From the NCBI GenBank assembly GCA_964592235.1, contig CAZQCF010000019.1, positions 7,154 through 71,153 on the forward strand: a stretch of DNA of 64,000 nucleotides, in the 5' to 3' direction. The DNA comes from PLA3 sp964592235 (GTDB taxonomy: Bacteria; Planctomycetota; Phycisphaerae; UBA1845; UTPLA1). A model generated the notes under the pieces. The model made no database searches. It was not told the origin of the DNA and worked only from the letters and a program-made list of their open reading frames with translations. A program made the translations under genes and the position numbers. Positions 51,085 to 60,750 of the stretch are shown piece by piece. Positions within the stretch are counted from its first letter, which is position 1. The number at the start of each line of letters is the position of its first letter.

Positions 51085-52574
51085 GCCGCCGATTGCCTCC
51101 GTGCCACCGCCTCGCGCGCGATTTCCACGTCGTCGAAGTGAATCTTCTCCGTGCCGAGGATCTGGTAATTCTCGTGCCCCTTGCCGGCGATGATCAGCGC
51201 GTCGCCCGGCTCCAACCGGTCAATCGCATGATGAATCGCCCCGCGCCGGTCGGCGATCGTTGTCCCCCGCCCGCGATCCGCGTTGGCGACCCCGCGCTCG
51301 ATGTCCTGGAGAATTTTCAACGGATCTTCCGTCCGCGGATTGTCGCTCGTAATCACAAATTGATCGGCGCCTTGCGTGACCGCACGCGCCATGAGCGGCC
51401 GTTTGTACGGGTCACGGTCGCCTCCACAACCAAAGACGCACCATAACCGCTCGCGCGTCAGCGGGCGCACGGCGCTCAACACGTTTCGCAGCGCATCGTC
51501 CGTGTGGGCATAATCGACAAAAATATCAAAACCCAGATCGCCCGTGTCCACCCGCTCGAGACGACCAGGAACGTTGCGCAACCGCGCAATGCCGTCGGCG
51601 ACGATCTCCAGTTCCAGCCCCAGCGACAATCCCGCGGCCGCCGCCGCCAACGCGTTCAGAATGTTGTGCCGGCCGACCATCGGCGTGCGTACCGTGACCT
51701 GTCGCCCCTCGAAATCGAGCACAAACGTGCCGCCGCCGATGTCCGCTTGCAGGATCCCGCCCCGCACGTCGGCGCGGCTGTCGAGCCCGAAGCGCAGCAC
51801 GCGCCCTCTGCACGCTGCCGCCATGAAGTCGCAATTGGGATCGTGCGCGTTCAGCACGGCCGTCGCGTCGCGGTCCAGTTGCTCGAACAATCGCCGCTTC
51901 GCATCGCGATAGTTCTCCAGCGTGCCGTGATAGTCCAGGTGATCCTGCGTCAGATTTGTAAAGACGGCCGTCGCGAATCGAATGCCGTCCGTCCGGCGCT
52001 GGTCCAGGGCGTGGCTGGACACCTCCATCACCGCGCTGTCGGCTCCGTGGCCCGCCGCTTCCACGAGATGCCGGGTCAGCGTGACCGCGTCCGGCGTCGT
52101 CAGCGCCGCGTCGACCTTTCGGCCGACCAGATCGTATTCAATCGTACCCAGCATTGCGGGCCTGCGCCCGGCGCGCTGGAGCAATTCCCGCATCATGAAC
52201 GCAAACGTGCTTTTCCCGTTCGTGCCCGTGACGCCGACCACTGGAAACCGGCCATCCGCCTGAAGCCCCCCCAATCCATAGAAGTCCCGCGCCAACCGCG
52301 CCACGGCCGATCGCGCATCCGCCACGCGAATCACCGGGACCGTCACGTTGCCGATGTCTGCATCCCGCTCCGCCACGACGGCCACCGCGCCGCGTCGGAC
52401 GGCGTCGGCTGCGAACGCCGCACCGCTCATCCTTGAGCCTGGCAAGGCCACGAACACATGTCCCGACTGTGTCGCTCGACTGTCACTGCAGACGCCGGTC
52501 ACGTCGGTCGTCACAAGGCCCTCGGGCCTGGCGCCGGCTCCAAGCGATTCCGTGATCAGCGTTGCGAGGTTCAT
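51072..52574 (-). CDS. murE: UDP-N-acetylmuramoyl-L-alanyl-D-glutamate--2,6-diaminopimelate ligase
   Basis: Adds the third amino acid of the stem peptide. VTGTNGKSTFAFMM is the P-loop; CSDSRATQSGHVFVAL, LTTPDAVTLTRHL, TAVFTNLTQDHLDYHGT and FVDYAHTDDALRNVL are Mur-ligase blocks. SDNPRTEDP contains the DNPR motif used by meso-diaminopimelate-adding enzymes, so the peptidoglycan is probably of mDAP type. The ATG at 52574 has AAGGGG upstream; the longer frame to 52652 is not conserved. Confidence 0.95.
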   Translation of the reverse strand: MNLATLITESLGAGARPEGLVTTDVTGVCSDSRATQSGHVFVALPGSRMSGAAFAADAVRRGAVAVVAERDADIGNVTVPVIRVADARSAVARLARDFYGLGGLQADGRFPVVGVTGTNGKSTFAFMMRELLQRAGRRPAMLGTIEYDLVGRKVDAALTTPDAVTLTRHLVEAAGHGADSAVMEVSSHALDQRRTDGIRFATAVFTNLTQDHLDYHGTLENYRDAKRRLFEQLDRDATAVLNAHDPNCDFMAAACRGRVLRFGLDSRADVRGGILQADIGGGTFVLDFEGRQVTVRTPMVGRHNILNALAAAAAGLSLGLELEIVADGIARLRNVPGRLERVDTGDLGFDIFVDYAHTDDALRNVLSAVRPLTRERLWCVFGCGGDRDPYKRPLMARAVTQGADQFVITSDNPRTEDPLKILQDIERGVANADRGRGTTIADRRGAIHHAIDRLEPGDALIIAGKGHENYQILGTEKIHFDDVEIAREAVARRQSAACAR

Positions 52575-52751
52575 CCACCGCCCCTTCAGAATCGGTACCC
52601 GGCACAACACGCCGGGCGGTTCGCCATTGTACCGTGCTGCAGCGCCGGGCAACCTGCCGACGTCCGCTCACGTAACCGCCGCCACGGCCATTGGTTGTAC
52701 GATGAGACCCCCAGCCTGGGTTCGGCGCCGCGCCGGCCCTTTGCCCGGTCG

Positions 52752-54515
52752 TCAATCTCCTCCGACTCCGCTCGCCTCCGCAGAAGCGACCGTCCGCCCA
52801 TCGGGTCGATCCGGCGCAATCTGCAAATAGGCCAGCGCATGCGCCAGGATCTCACGCACGACCGGTGCCGCGACTGTGCCGCCGTAATACGCAATTGATT
52901 TTTTAGGCCGGCTCACGGCGACCATCACCACCAGTTGCGGATCCTTCGACGGGGCGCCGGCGATGAACGAGCTGACGTACGCCTCCGGCTCGTAGCCCCC
53001 GCCCCCGCGCCGCGCGATTTGCGCCGTGCCCGTCTTCCCGAAGACTGAATACTGCGCCAGTTTCGATTTTGTGCCCGTACCGATTTCCACCACCTGGCAC
53101 AGGATCTTTTCTCGCATCGCCTTGGCCACAGCCTCGCTCAACACGCGCCGTTCCGGCGGCGGGTTCGAGAAATCATTCAGCACCCGTCCGTCCGGCGCCA
53201 GCACCGCCCGAATCACATACGGCTGCACCAACATGCCGCCGTTGGCGAACACGCAGAACGCCCGCGCGAGCTGCAGCGGCGTGGTACCGATCTCCTGCCC
53301 CATGGGGATGCTTGTCGTCGTGAAGCTGTTCCACCGGTTGAACGGCTGCAGGATTCCGGGGTCTTCGCCGACCAGGTCCAGTCCTGACTTGCTGCCGAAC
53401 CCGAAGGCCCGCATGTACCGATGCAGCCGGTCGTTGCCCAGTCGCTTGCCGATTTTCGCCATGCCGATGTTGCTGGACTTGATCAGCACATCCTCGAACG
53501 ACAGCGCGCCGTAGGGATGGTGATCGTGCAACAATCTCGCGCCATCCTGCCAGGCACCGTTCTCACAATCAAACATCTCACCCAGCCGAACGAGCTTCTC
53601 CTCCATGGCCGCGGCCGCGACGAACGGTTTGAACGTGCTGCCCGGCTCGTACGGATCGGTGATCGCGCGATTGCGATAACGCACCGGACCGTAGTCCAGA
53701 TAATGATTCGGATCAAAGCCCGGCGACGTCGCCATCGCGAGGATCGCCCCCGACTGCGCGTGCATCACAATGCCGACCGCGCTCTCGGCCTTGTACTGCT
53801 CGATGCACTTCGCCAGCTCGCGCTCGGTCGTCGCCTGAATCTCGGCGTCGATCGTGAGCACGACATGGAACCCGTCGCGCGCCGGGCGATAGCCGCCGTC
53901 GGCCAGCCAGAAGGCCTTGCGCCGCGCATCCCTCACGATCGTCTTTAATCCGTCCTCGCCGCGCAGCCACGATTCGCACTGGTACTCCAGCCCGCTCACG
54001 CCGACGCCGTCCGGCGAGACGAACCCAACCAGCGCCGCCGCCAGTTGATTCATCGGGTACACGCGATACGGCTCGTCGAACAGGCCGATGCCATAGATGT
54101 TCGCGTCGCGAATCATCTGCGCCTGCTCGTCGTCCACACCGCGGCGAATCACCATGAAGCGATTGCCCTCCGCGGCATTCAGATCCGGCGCGATCTCCTC
54201 CGGCGAGACGCCCAAAATTTCCGCGACGGTTCGAGCCGCAGCGTCCTTGTCCTCGATTACCTTCGGATCGGCGAAGATGCTCTTGCGAAGCATCGTCCCG
54301 GCAATCATGCGACCGCGGCAGTCGACAATGAGACCCCGTCGATGCTTCAGAGGAATGATCGACTGCTGTTGCCGCTCGGCCCGGGCCAGCAGCGAGGTTC
54401 CCTGATAGGCGTTGATATAGACAAGCCGCCCGCCCAGCACGACGAACAGCACGAGCACCGCGCCGAGCAGAATCTGCGGAACCGCGTTGTTCTTGTTTGA
54501 CCGCAAGGCATCCAT
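52752..54515 (-). CDS. ftsI: Class B penicillin-binding protein (FtsI/PBP3 type)
   Basis: Septal transpeptidase. One N-terminal membrane segment, dimerisation domain (HRRGLIVDCRGRMIAGTM), and transpeptidase with SxxK (PGSTFKPF), SxN (KSSNIGM) and KTG (FGKTGTAQIARRGGGGYE). 587 aa. Position after an ftsL-like gene and before murE is the standard dcw order. No well-spaced SD is seen (AAGGA touches the ATG). Confidence 0.92.
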   Translation of the reverse strand: MDALRSNKNNAVPQILLGAVLVLFVVLGGRLVYINAYQGTSLLARAERQQQSIIPLKHRRGLIVDCRGRMIAGTMLRKSIFADPKVIEDKDAAARTVAEILGVSPEEIAPDLNAAEGNRFMVIRRGVDDEQAQMIRDANIYGIGLFDEPYRVYPMNQLAAALVGFVSPDGVGVSGLEYQCESWLRGEDGLKTIVRDARRKAFWLADGGYRPARDGFHVVLTIDAEIQATTERELAKCIEQYKAESAVGIVMHAQSGAILAMATSPGFDPNHYLDYGPVRYRNRAITDPYEPGSTFKPFVAAAAMEEKLVRLGEMFDCENGAWQDGARLLHDHHPYGALSFEDVLIKSSNIGMAKIGKRLGNDRLHRYMRAFGFGSKSGLDLVGEDPGILQPFNRWNSFTTTSIPMGQEIGTTPLQLARAFCVFANGGMLVQPYVIRAVLAPDGRVLNDFSNPPPERRVLSEAVAKAMREKILCQVVEIGTGTKSKLAQYSVFGKTGTAQIARRGGGGYEPEAYVSSFIAGAPSKDPQLVVMVAVSRPKKSIAYYGGTVAAPVVREILAHALAYLQIAPDRPDGRTVASAEASGVGGD

Positions 54516-54554
54516 TCCTTACCGAGTCCGATCCGTCGCCGCACGGGACGCGAT

Positions 54555-54845
54555 CTAATCGCGCGGTGCGGGCTGCCCCCGATTCACATCCTTCGCCGCG
54601 GCATCGGTCCGCGGCGGCAGCAAGTTCAATCCGAGATCCTTCGTCCGCCGGCGGATCTCCTCCGGCCCTCGAAGCCGAGCGAGGTCCATTTCCTGCGACC
54701 AGAGCGCATGCTCCAATTCCGTCTGCTTCTGGTGCAACCGCTGCACGCGATTGGACGCTTTGGCGGTCTCCCCGCGAACCACCACGATCGCAATCCCCGT
54801 GGCGACCATCATCAACAGGATGAGCAGCGAGCGCCCGGTTGTCAT
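54555..54845 (-). CDS. FtsL-like septum protein
   Basis: 96-aa protein with one N-terminal membrane segment (SLLILLMMVATGIAIVVVRG) and a coiled coil (NRVQRLHQKQTELEHALWSQ) then a charged tail. Position between rsmH/LysM and ftsI, size and topology fit FtsL, but the family is too variable for firm naming. Should act with FtsI/FtsW at the division site. Confidence 0.65.
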   Translation of the reverse strand: MTTGRSLLILLMMVATGIAIVVVRGETAKASNRVQRLHQKQTELEHALWSQEMDLARLRGPEEIRRRTKDLGLNLLPPRTDAAAKDVNRGQPAPRD

Positions 54846-54898
54846 GACCTGTTCACCCCGCGACCCTACATGACGCCGCGCCGTCCGCCGGCGCCTGG

Positions 54899-56197
54899 CT
54901 ACGGCTCGCCGTCTCCATTCCCCAGTGCGGACTGCACGTTCAATTCCGAAGAACCTTCCACCTTGGCCGGCACGCGAATCTTCATGCCGACCTTCAGCGC
55001 ATTGCGGTTCTTCAACAGATCCTGATTAATATCCATCAATGTCTTAACGTACCGCTCCGCCCCCATCTCACGCCGCGCGATGCGGCTCAACGTGTCGTTC
55101 TTGCGTACTTCATACCAGCGATACGCCATGGGCTTCGAGGTCCGCTCGCCCGACGGCTTCGTTTCGGGCGATCGATCGCTTTCGCGCCGCGCCGTCGACT
55201 CGGACGGCGGTCGCGACGACGCCAATTGAATCGACTCGATCTGCCCCCGCTCGCGAATCGGCACCGGGATCCGCAGCGCCGACTCGGGCGACGCGCTCGG
55301 GCCGCGTGCAGTGGACGGCGACGCATCGGACAAGGCGCTTCTCGATGCACGAGCGCGTTCCGTGCCATGAGTCGCAACCGGCGATGCCTCCTTGGTCAAG
55401 ACAAATTCCGGCGCAGGCTCGAAACCCTCGCCCAGATCGGGAATCTTCAACGATGTTCCTACACGAACCGATGCCTTGTCCTTCAAGACGTCGCGATTGG
55501 CCTCGTAGATCGCGTCAACGCGCGCCGGAGTGGACCGCCCGAAGTGCTTCGCAGCGATCTTCCCGAGGCTCTCGCCCGGTTGGACTTCGTGGTGCGTGCG
55601 CACGCGGATTCCCACCTGCTTTGCGATGCGATCCAGTTCCTCCTTGGACGCCGTCCCCGAGGACGACCCCGCAGCCAGCGTCGTGTTGGCGGATTGCAAT
55701 GCAGGCGCCGCACCGACCGTCGAAGGCGGCGATGCGCCAGGTGCCGACGGCGTCAACGGCGACGTGATCGGCGGTGACGCCGGTCCGTTGTTCTGCGCAA
55801 TGCGGGCCGCCGGATCGATCGGCGTTTCCTGCACGAGCGGATCCACCACGCGCGGCAGATTCAGACTGTTGACAAGATCGGCCGGCAGTTCTTCAAGTGG
55901 CTCATCGTCGCGCGGCGTCGCCTGCACGACCCGCTCCTCCTGAATCGGCGACATCACCGGCACGCGCGTCGTGCTCGGGCGCACAATCGGCGGCAACTGC
56001 GACTCCACCGGCACGCGACCCATGTCGCCCAGAGGGTGATCCGACGTCACATTGGATGATTTCTTGGATTGATCCATGAACGCGAACGCCGGCGCCTTGC
56101 TGTCGCGATGCGCCGTGCCCCGTTCGGACAAGATGATGGCGAAGAGTACGATGAACGCCAAACCGACCAACAGGCCGATCTTGGTCTCCTTGGTCAT
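54899..56197 (-). CDS. LysM-domain membrane protein in the division cluster
   Basis: N-terminal membrane anchor (IGLLVGLAFIVLFAIIL), a long Pro/Ser/Thr-rich disordered linker, then two LysM domains: HHEVQPGESLGKIAAKHFGR near residue 195 and YEVRKNDTLSRIARREMG near 375. LysM binds peptidoglycan or chitin-like glycan. GGAGGTG precedes the ATG at 56197. It sits between rsmH and the ftsL-like gene, a position not occupied by LysM proteins in the classical dcw order, so it may be a lineage-specific division protein (inference). Confidence 0.8.
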   Translation of the reverse strand: MTKETKIGLLVGLAFIVLFAIILSERGTAHRDSKAPAFAFMDQSKKSSNVTSDHPLGDMGRVPVESQLPPIVRPSTTRVPVMSPIQEERVVQATPRDDEPLEELPADLVNSLNLPRVVDPLVQETPIDPAARIAQNNGPASPPITSPLTPSAPGASPPSTVGAAPALQSANTTLAAGSSSGTASKEELDRIAKQVGIRVRTHHEVQPGESLGKIAAKHFGRSTPARVDAIYEANRDVLKDKASVRVGTSLKIPDLGEGFEPAPEFVLTKEASPVATHGTERARASRSALSDASPSTARGPSASPESALRIPVPIRERGQIESIQLASSRPPSESTARRESDRSPETKPSGERTSKPMAYRWYEVRKNDTLSRIARREMGAERYVKTLMDINQDLLKNRNALKVGMKIRVPAKVEGSSELNVQSALGNGDGEP

Positions 56198-56322
56198 GGA
56201 GCGCACCTCCGTGTGCAAATGCTTCCGTGGCGAGCAGTCTAGGTGATAACGTCCTTGTTCGCAACCCTCAAACGCGCTCCCGACCCGCTCTTCTCATGCA
56301 TTCAAGCGGCACACCGCAGACG

Positions 56323-57246
56323 TCAACCGGCATCGCCCCCGCCGACCCGCCGTGCCGCTCGCAGCTTCGCTGAACGACTCCGCGGATTGGCAGCCAGTTC
56401 CTCGTCCGTGGCGGTCCATGGCTTCTTCGTCAGCACGTCGTAACAGCCGGCGGCCGACATCGCTTTGAAGTTCTCCTTCACAGCCCGGTCTTCCACGCTG
56501 TGAAAACTGATTACTGCGATCCGTCCGCCCGCCGCCAGGCACCGCGGCGCCGCTTCCAGCAGGCGCCCCAGCGCCTGCGTTTCGCCGTTCACAGCCATTC
56601 GCAAGGCCATGAACGTCCGCGTTGCCGGGTGAATACGGCTGCGATGCGAGTCAGGGTCCTCGCCCATCGCCGTGGCGACCAGCCGAGCAAGCTGGACCGT
56701 ACTGTTCAGCCGAATTTGCCGGCGAACCTGACAAATCCGCTTTGCAATTCTTCGGCTGTGCCGTTCTTGCGCCTGCAAGTAAATTAAATCGGACAATTCC
56801 CCCTCACCCAGTGTGTTCACCAGGTCGGCAGCAGTGGTCTTCTGGCGACGGTCCAGCCGCATATCCAGCGGTCCGTCCACGTCGAAACTCAACCCCCGCA
56901 ACGGGTCGGAAATCTGATTGCTGCTGACCCCCAGGTCGGCAAGGATCCCAACAACGGGGGCAATTGTGTGCTGCTCGTCAGCCAGGACCGCCGTCAGGTC
57001 GCCAAAATTGGCCTGAACCGACCGAAACCGGTCACCGAATTCCGCCAATCGCCCCCCCGCCGTCGCAAGATTCGACTCGTCGACGTCTAATCCAAGCACC
57101 CGAATCTTCGGGTTCGCGCGCAGGATCAGGCCGGAATGCCCCCCGAGGCCAAGGGTGCAGTCCACGATCCAGCCGGTCGGCAGTTCCTCAAATACCCGCA
57201 CGACCTGGTCAGCCAACACCGGAACATGTTCGGGAGCGATGCTCAT
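56323..57246 (-). CDS. rsmH: 16S rRNA (cytosine(1402)-N(4))-methyltransferase
   Basis: Methylates C1402 of 16S rRNA. Seen: PVLADQVVRVFEELPTGWIVDCTLGLGGHSGLIL, VLGLDVDESN, ADLGVSSNQISDPLRGLSFDVDGPLDMRLD (signature), and HPATRTFMALRMAVNGE, RIAVISFHSVEDRAVKENF. The ATG overlaps the upstream gene's TGA (ATGA). Classical first gene of dcw clusters after mraZ; mraZ is not seen. Confidence 0.95.
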   Translation of the reverse strand: MSIAPEHVPVLADQVVRVFEELPTGWIVDCTLGLGGHSGLILRANPKIRVLGLDVDESNLATAGGRLAEFGDRFRSVQANFGDLTAVLADEQHTIAPVVGILADLGVSSNQISDPLRGLSFDVDGPLDMRLDRRQKTTAADLVNTLGEGELSDLIYLQAQERHSRRIAKRICQVRRQIRLNSTVQLARLVATAMGEDPDSHRSRIHPATRTFMALRMAVNGETQALGRLLEAAPRCLAAGGRIAVISFHSVEDRAVKENFKAMSAAGCYDVLTKKPWTATDEELAANPRSRSAKLRAARRVGGGDAG

Positions 57247-58856
57247 CTTCTGTGCATCGCCTCCTCCGCGCGACTTGCCAGTGCCCGCAGCCGATCCGCT
57301 TCGAACAGGCCCACGAACCACTCCCGGCCAAGGGCTACCCGATTGCTCTCGAGTTCGGATCTCAATCGCTCCACCGCAATCGCTCCGGCTTCCGGATCGC
57401 TTCGTGCGTTCGCCGAGGTTGCGCCCGCCAGGCCCAGCGAATGAGACAGTTCACGGTTGATTCGGTGAATCTCTTCATATTGCGCGCGGCGCTCGCTCCG
57501 CAATCGCGGGGACTCGCTCCGTAGCCGCATCGATGCAGCAACGGCTTGCTCGCGTTGCCGAAGGAGGTCTGCAACGGCGGCGGTCTCGTCTCCTTTGCCG
57601 GAGCTTGCGAGGCGCTGCGGATTGAAACGCCGATCTCTTCCTTCGCGGTGTAGGCGATCCAGATCGCGCGGGCTGACGTCAAACCGCTGCAACGGCAATC
57701 GAAGCGTCGCCGTCACGCAGCCGTAGCCGGGTGGCTCGATGCCGAACAACCCTCTGATCACGTCATCCGTGATCTGATCGTACTTCGCTCCGCCGATCCC
57801 ATGAATGAACACGTCGCACGCAAGCAATCGCAGATACATCGTCAACGCCAAGGCGCGCGGCCGCAGGCTCCACCCTGCCGCCAGCTCGCACAACGTCGCG
57901 CCGGGACAGGACCGCAATCGTGCGGCAGGTGCTGTTCCCAGTGCAAGCCCGTCGGCCCAGAGCGTGAGGTCGCCAGAGGACGACGCGGACACATACACGC
58001 GCTGCCGCGGCTGATTCTCGCCCACCGCCCAGAGCGGCACTTCCACGCGCGAGCCGTCTATCAAGAGGTCGGGAATCGGATGCTGCGCGCCCGCGATGCC
58101 GCGCCGCGCGCGGTAGGCCGCCAGCGCCCCGTTGTACGCCTGCGCGGTCTGCGGACCGTTCGCAATCACGTGGGCGACAAAGTAGACCGCCCGCGCCGAG
58201 GCGTTCGCGCTGCACACATCAAATTCGCCACTCACAAGTCGGTAGCGTGGTGACGGAACATCCGCCGCCCCATCGATTGCCTCAACACCCGCGCGCCACC
58301 TTGCGGAGTACGACGCCCCGTGACCGGCCGACAGAAAGGCTCGGCTCCACTGCGGCAGGACGGTTGACTCATTGGACCGAACGGCAGCCGGCAAGGCATC
58401 GAGGAAGCAACGCCATTCCTCGTCGCCGAGCGGCGGAAGCGATTCAAACGCACAGCCCGCCAGCCGATCGGGAAAGGGAGCAATCGATCGTGCGGCCACC
58501 AGCTTGCCGTTCGTCCCGGGCCAGGTCAGCGCCGTGCGATGAACCGCGTCGCTATCAACGATCCAATACTCGCTGGACCCGCCGACTCGCGCCGCCAGCG
58601 AAGCGACCGCCGCCCCCTTGACCCATACACCCGGATGAATGAATCCGGGCTGATGGCCCGCCGCGACGATCAGCGGCTCCGAAGCATCGCCGTCCAGCAA
58701 ATCGGCCGCGGGCGTATCAAGTAAGGTGTATGAATGCTTCCGTCGCGCGGCCCGGTTGCGCGCCGCCAAGTCCGCCAGCGCCCCGGCCCCGGGCCAGGTC
58801 AACAGTTGGTCGTCGCCGTCCGGGGCGGCCAATGCGTCGATCTCGGTGGCGGTCAT
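57243..58856 (-). CDS. Large hypothetical protein, distantly BshC-like
   Basis: 537 aa, soluble. Key stretches: PLIVAAGHQPGFIHPGVWVKGAAVASLA near the N-terminus and IHGIGGAKYDQITDDVIRGL later; the C-terminal ~130 residues are helical and Arg/Glu-rich. The first resembles the TGQQ.GLF...K..S segment of BshC (cysteine-adding enzyme of bacillithiol synthesis), and the second a similar late glycine motif, but similarity by eye is weak. It overlaps rsmH by 4 nt, so it is co-translated with the division cluster. Function unknown. Confidence 0.55.
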   Translation of the reverse strand: MTATEIDALAAPDGDDQLLTWPGAGALADLAARNRAARRKHSYTLLDTPAADLLDGDASEPLIVAAGHQPGFIHPGVWVKGAAVASLAARVGGSSEYWIVDSDAVHRTALTWPGTNGKLVAARSIAPFPDRLAGCAFESLPPLGDEEWRCFLDALPAAVRSNESTVLPQWSRAFLSAGHGASYSARWRAGVEAIDGAADVPSPRYRLVSGEFDVCSANASARAVYFVAHVIANGPQTAQAYNGALAAYRARRGIAGAQHPIPDLLIDGSRVEVPLWAVGENQPRQRVYVSASSSGDLTLWADGLALGTAPAARLRSCPGATLCELAAGWSLRPRALALTMYLRLLACDVFIHGIGGAKYDQITDDVIRGLFGIEPPGYGCVTATLRLPLQRFDVSPRDLDRLHREGRDRRFNPQRLASSGKGDETAAVADLLRQREQAVAASMRLRSESPRLRSERRAQYEEIHRINRELSHSLGLAGATSANARSDPEAGAIAVERLRSELESNRVALGREWFVGLFEADRLRALASRAEEAMHRR

Positions 58857-58876
58857 TTCGACATGATAGGCGGGCG

Positions 58877-59614
58877 TCAGCAGCGCCGGCGAGCAGCGTT
58901 GCAGGGCGTTGGCGGTGGCAACGGGCGGGCCATTTCCGCCTCGAACACTTCGAGGTAATGCTGCAGGCGCGCCTCGGGGTCATCGAGCAGCCCGCCGAAG
59001 TGCCGCGTCGGATCGAGATAAATCAGCGGCACCGGCAACTCACAAATCCGCAGCCCGCGCCGCACGGCCTGAACCCAGAATTGAAGCGGGAATGCATACC
59101 CCGGAACGGTCAAATCCAGACTTGCCATGGCACTGACGCGATAAGCCTTGAAGCCGCAAAACGCGTCGGTCAGGTTCAAGTCCAGGCGCTCATTGAGAAT
59201 CCGCGTGATCCGCCGATTGATCGCCCGCCGATCCTCCGGCGCGTCCGTATTGCCTGCCATGTCGGTGAGGTAGCGAGAACCAGAGACGATGTCCACGTCG
59301 TCCACCGCCGCGCGTCGGATGAAATCGGGAATGCCGGCCGGTTCATGCTGTTCGTCGCAGTCTATGGTGATGATCCAGTCGTATCCGTGGCAGTCGGCAT
59401 ACCGAAACGCATCGATCAGGCTCTGCCCATACCCGCGATTCTCCGGGTGGCGGATGACTTGAATCCCACCGAAAGCGGCAAGAACTGCCGACGTGCCGTC
59501 CGTGGAACCGTCATCCACGACCAGAACATCCGTGGCGTATTGGCGGACCTCCGCCACCACGTCCGCGACGTATGCGGCCTCGTTGTAAACGGGGATGGCG
59601 ACCAGCGTTCGCAT
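58877..59614 (-). CDS. Family 2 glycosyltransferase
   Basis: Dolichol-phosphate mannosyltransferase-like GT2 protein. Seen: LVAIPVYNEAAYVADVV, VLVVDDGSTDGT, ENRGYGQSL, IITIDCDEQHEP (DxD-like) and SGSRYLT. No membrane segments at the C-terminus. 245 aa. Transfers a sugar to a polyprenyl-phosphate or other acceptor; could supply the donor for the GT39/GT87-like proteins. AGG lies upstream of the ATG at 59614. Probably first gene of the minus-strand block. Confidence 0.88.
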   Translation of the reverse strand: MRTLVAIPVYNEAAYVADVVAEVRQYATDVLVVDDGSTDGTSAVLAAFGGIQVIRHPENRGYGQSLIDAFRYADCHGYDWIITIDCDEQHEPAGIPDFIRRAAVDDVDIVSGSRYLTDMAGNTDAPEDRRAINRRITRILNERLDLNLTDAFCGFKAYRVSAMASLDLTVPGYAFPLQFWVQAVRRGLRICELPVPLIYLDPTRHFGGLLDDPEARLQHYLEVFEAEMARPLPPPTPCNAARRRC

Positions 59615-59842
59615 TCATGCCTCTTTCCGCGGTGCGGTGCCGAGCAAGGAAATGATAAGTCACGCCAAAGCGAAGTCAAAGTATTTGCGCGTTTCCGCAC
59701 GGCAGGTAATCGCCCTATCTCTCGGCAGATTCTCGGTTTGCACGTTTCGTTTGCCGATAATAACGAAGATCGCGCCGGCACGACGACTGCGCAGGCCTGC
59801 GCGCTGACCTCCGCGCGATCCGTCAAACGGGCTGTTTTCGCG

Positions 59843-60712
59843 ATGGCTTTCAGAAGGATTCGATTGGCCCCTCATCGACTTGTTGCGCTGCCGGCGCTTT
59901 GCGCGCTGCTCGTCGGATGCGCCGCGACGAATCAGCGGATGATGGAGCCGATCCACAAATCAACGGCAGCATGGGAGCTAAGACGCGCCGAAGACCACGC
60001 CGAACGAGGCCGCGACGACGCCGCGGCAGACGCCTTCCAACGGGCCATTCGACACGATCCGCGCTGTGCCGCCGCGCACGCCGGCCTCGGGCGCCTTCGC
60101 TCGCGCCAAGGCGCGCTGGATCTCGCCGCAGGAAGCTTCCGATCAGCCGTAAAGTATGATCCGCAACGATTCGAGTACGCGATGGAACTCGCCGATTGTC
60201 TGCGCATCGGCGCGGCCCAGCACGCCGACCCGCGCGTGCAACTGGTTGACGCCATACGAGCCTACCAGTACGCCGAGTCGCTGGATCGCACACGATACGA
60301 GCCGGTGTTCGGCATCGGGGTCAGCTATCGACTGCTGGGAGACGTCGATCGCGCGTTGGATCATCTCCGCCGCGCAATCGCGTTGAACCCGGCGGCGATC
60401 GCGCCGCACATCGAGAAAGCAGCAGTGCATCTTGCACGGAACGAGTTTCGCAATGCGCTGGCCGAGTACCGCCACGTACTGGAAGTCGATCCGGATAACG
60501 TGTCGGCACACAACGGCTCCGGGCGCGTGAACGCGATTCTGGCGCGGGCACGGGGCCCACGCGGCGCGCTGGCTCGCGAGCGCGCGGTCGCACACTTCCG
60601 CCGATCGCTTGAACTAGGGGCCGACCAAGCCGACATTCGCAATGCCCTGGCCGAGCTTGAAGTGTACCGCTACCCCGGCGTGCAGATCGTTCGCGAGGAG
60701 GCGGACGATTAG
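59843..60712 (+). CDS. TPR-repeat lipoprotein
   Basis: Signal peptide with lipobox (LVALPALCALLVGC), then about six TPR units (AAADAFQRAIRHDPRCAAAHAGLG, VFGIGVSYRLLGDVDRALDHLR, NALAEYRHVLEVDPDNVSAH). 289 aa. The reading frame is open much further upstream, but the ATG at 59843 gives the correct lipoprotein signal. The 228-bp spacer to the divergent GT2 gene should hold promoters. Binding role unknown. Confidence 0.83.
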   Translation: MAFRRIRLAPHRLVALPALCALLVGCAATNQRMMEPIHKSTAAWELRRAEDHAERGRDDAAADAFQRAIRHDPRCAAAHAGLGRLRSRQGALDLAAGSFRSAVKYDPQRFEYAMELADCLRIGAAQHADPRVQLVDAIRAYQYAESLDRTRYEPVFGIGVSYRLLGDVDRALDHLRRAIALNPAAIAPHIEKAAVHLARNEFRNALAEYRHVLEVDPDNVSAHNGSGRVNAILARARGPRGALARERAVAHFRRSLELGADQADIRNALAELEVYRYPGVQIVREEADD

Positions 60713-60750
60713 ACCGCATCGCGGGCATGGTCAACGCAACGGTTCTGTGA

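Noticed and set aside
58730..60712. 660-residue frame including the TPR lipoprotein
   Set aside because: The first ~370 residues are antisense to the GT2 gene; the lipoprotein signal at 59843 is the credible start.
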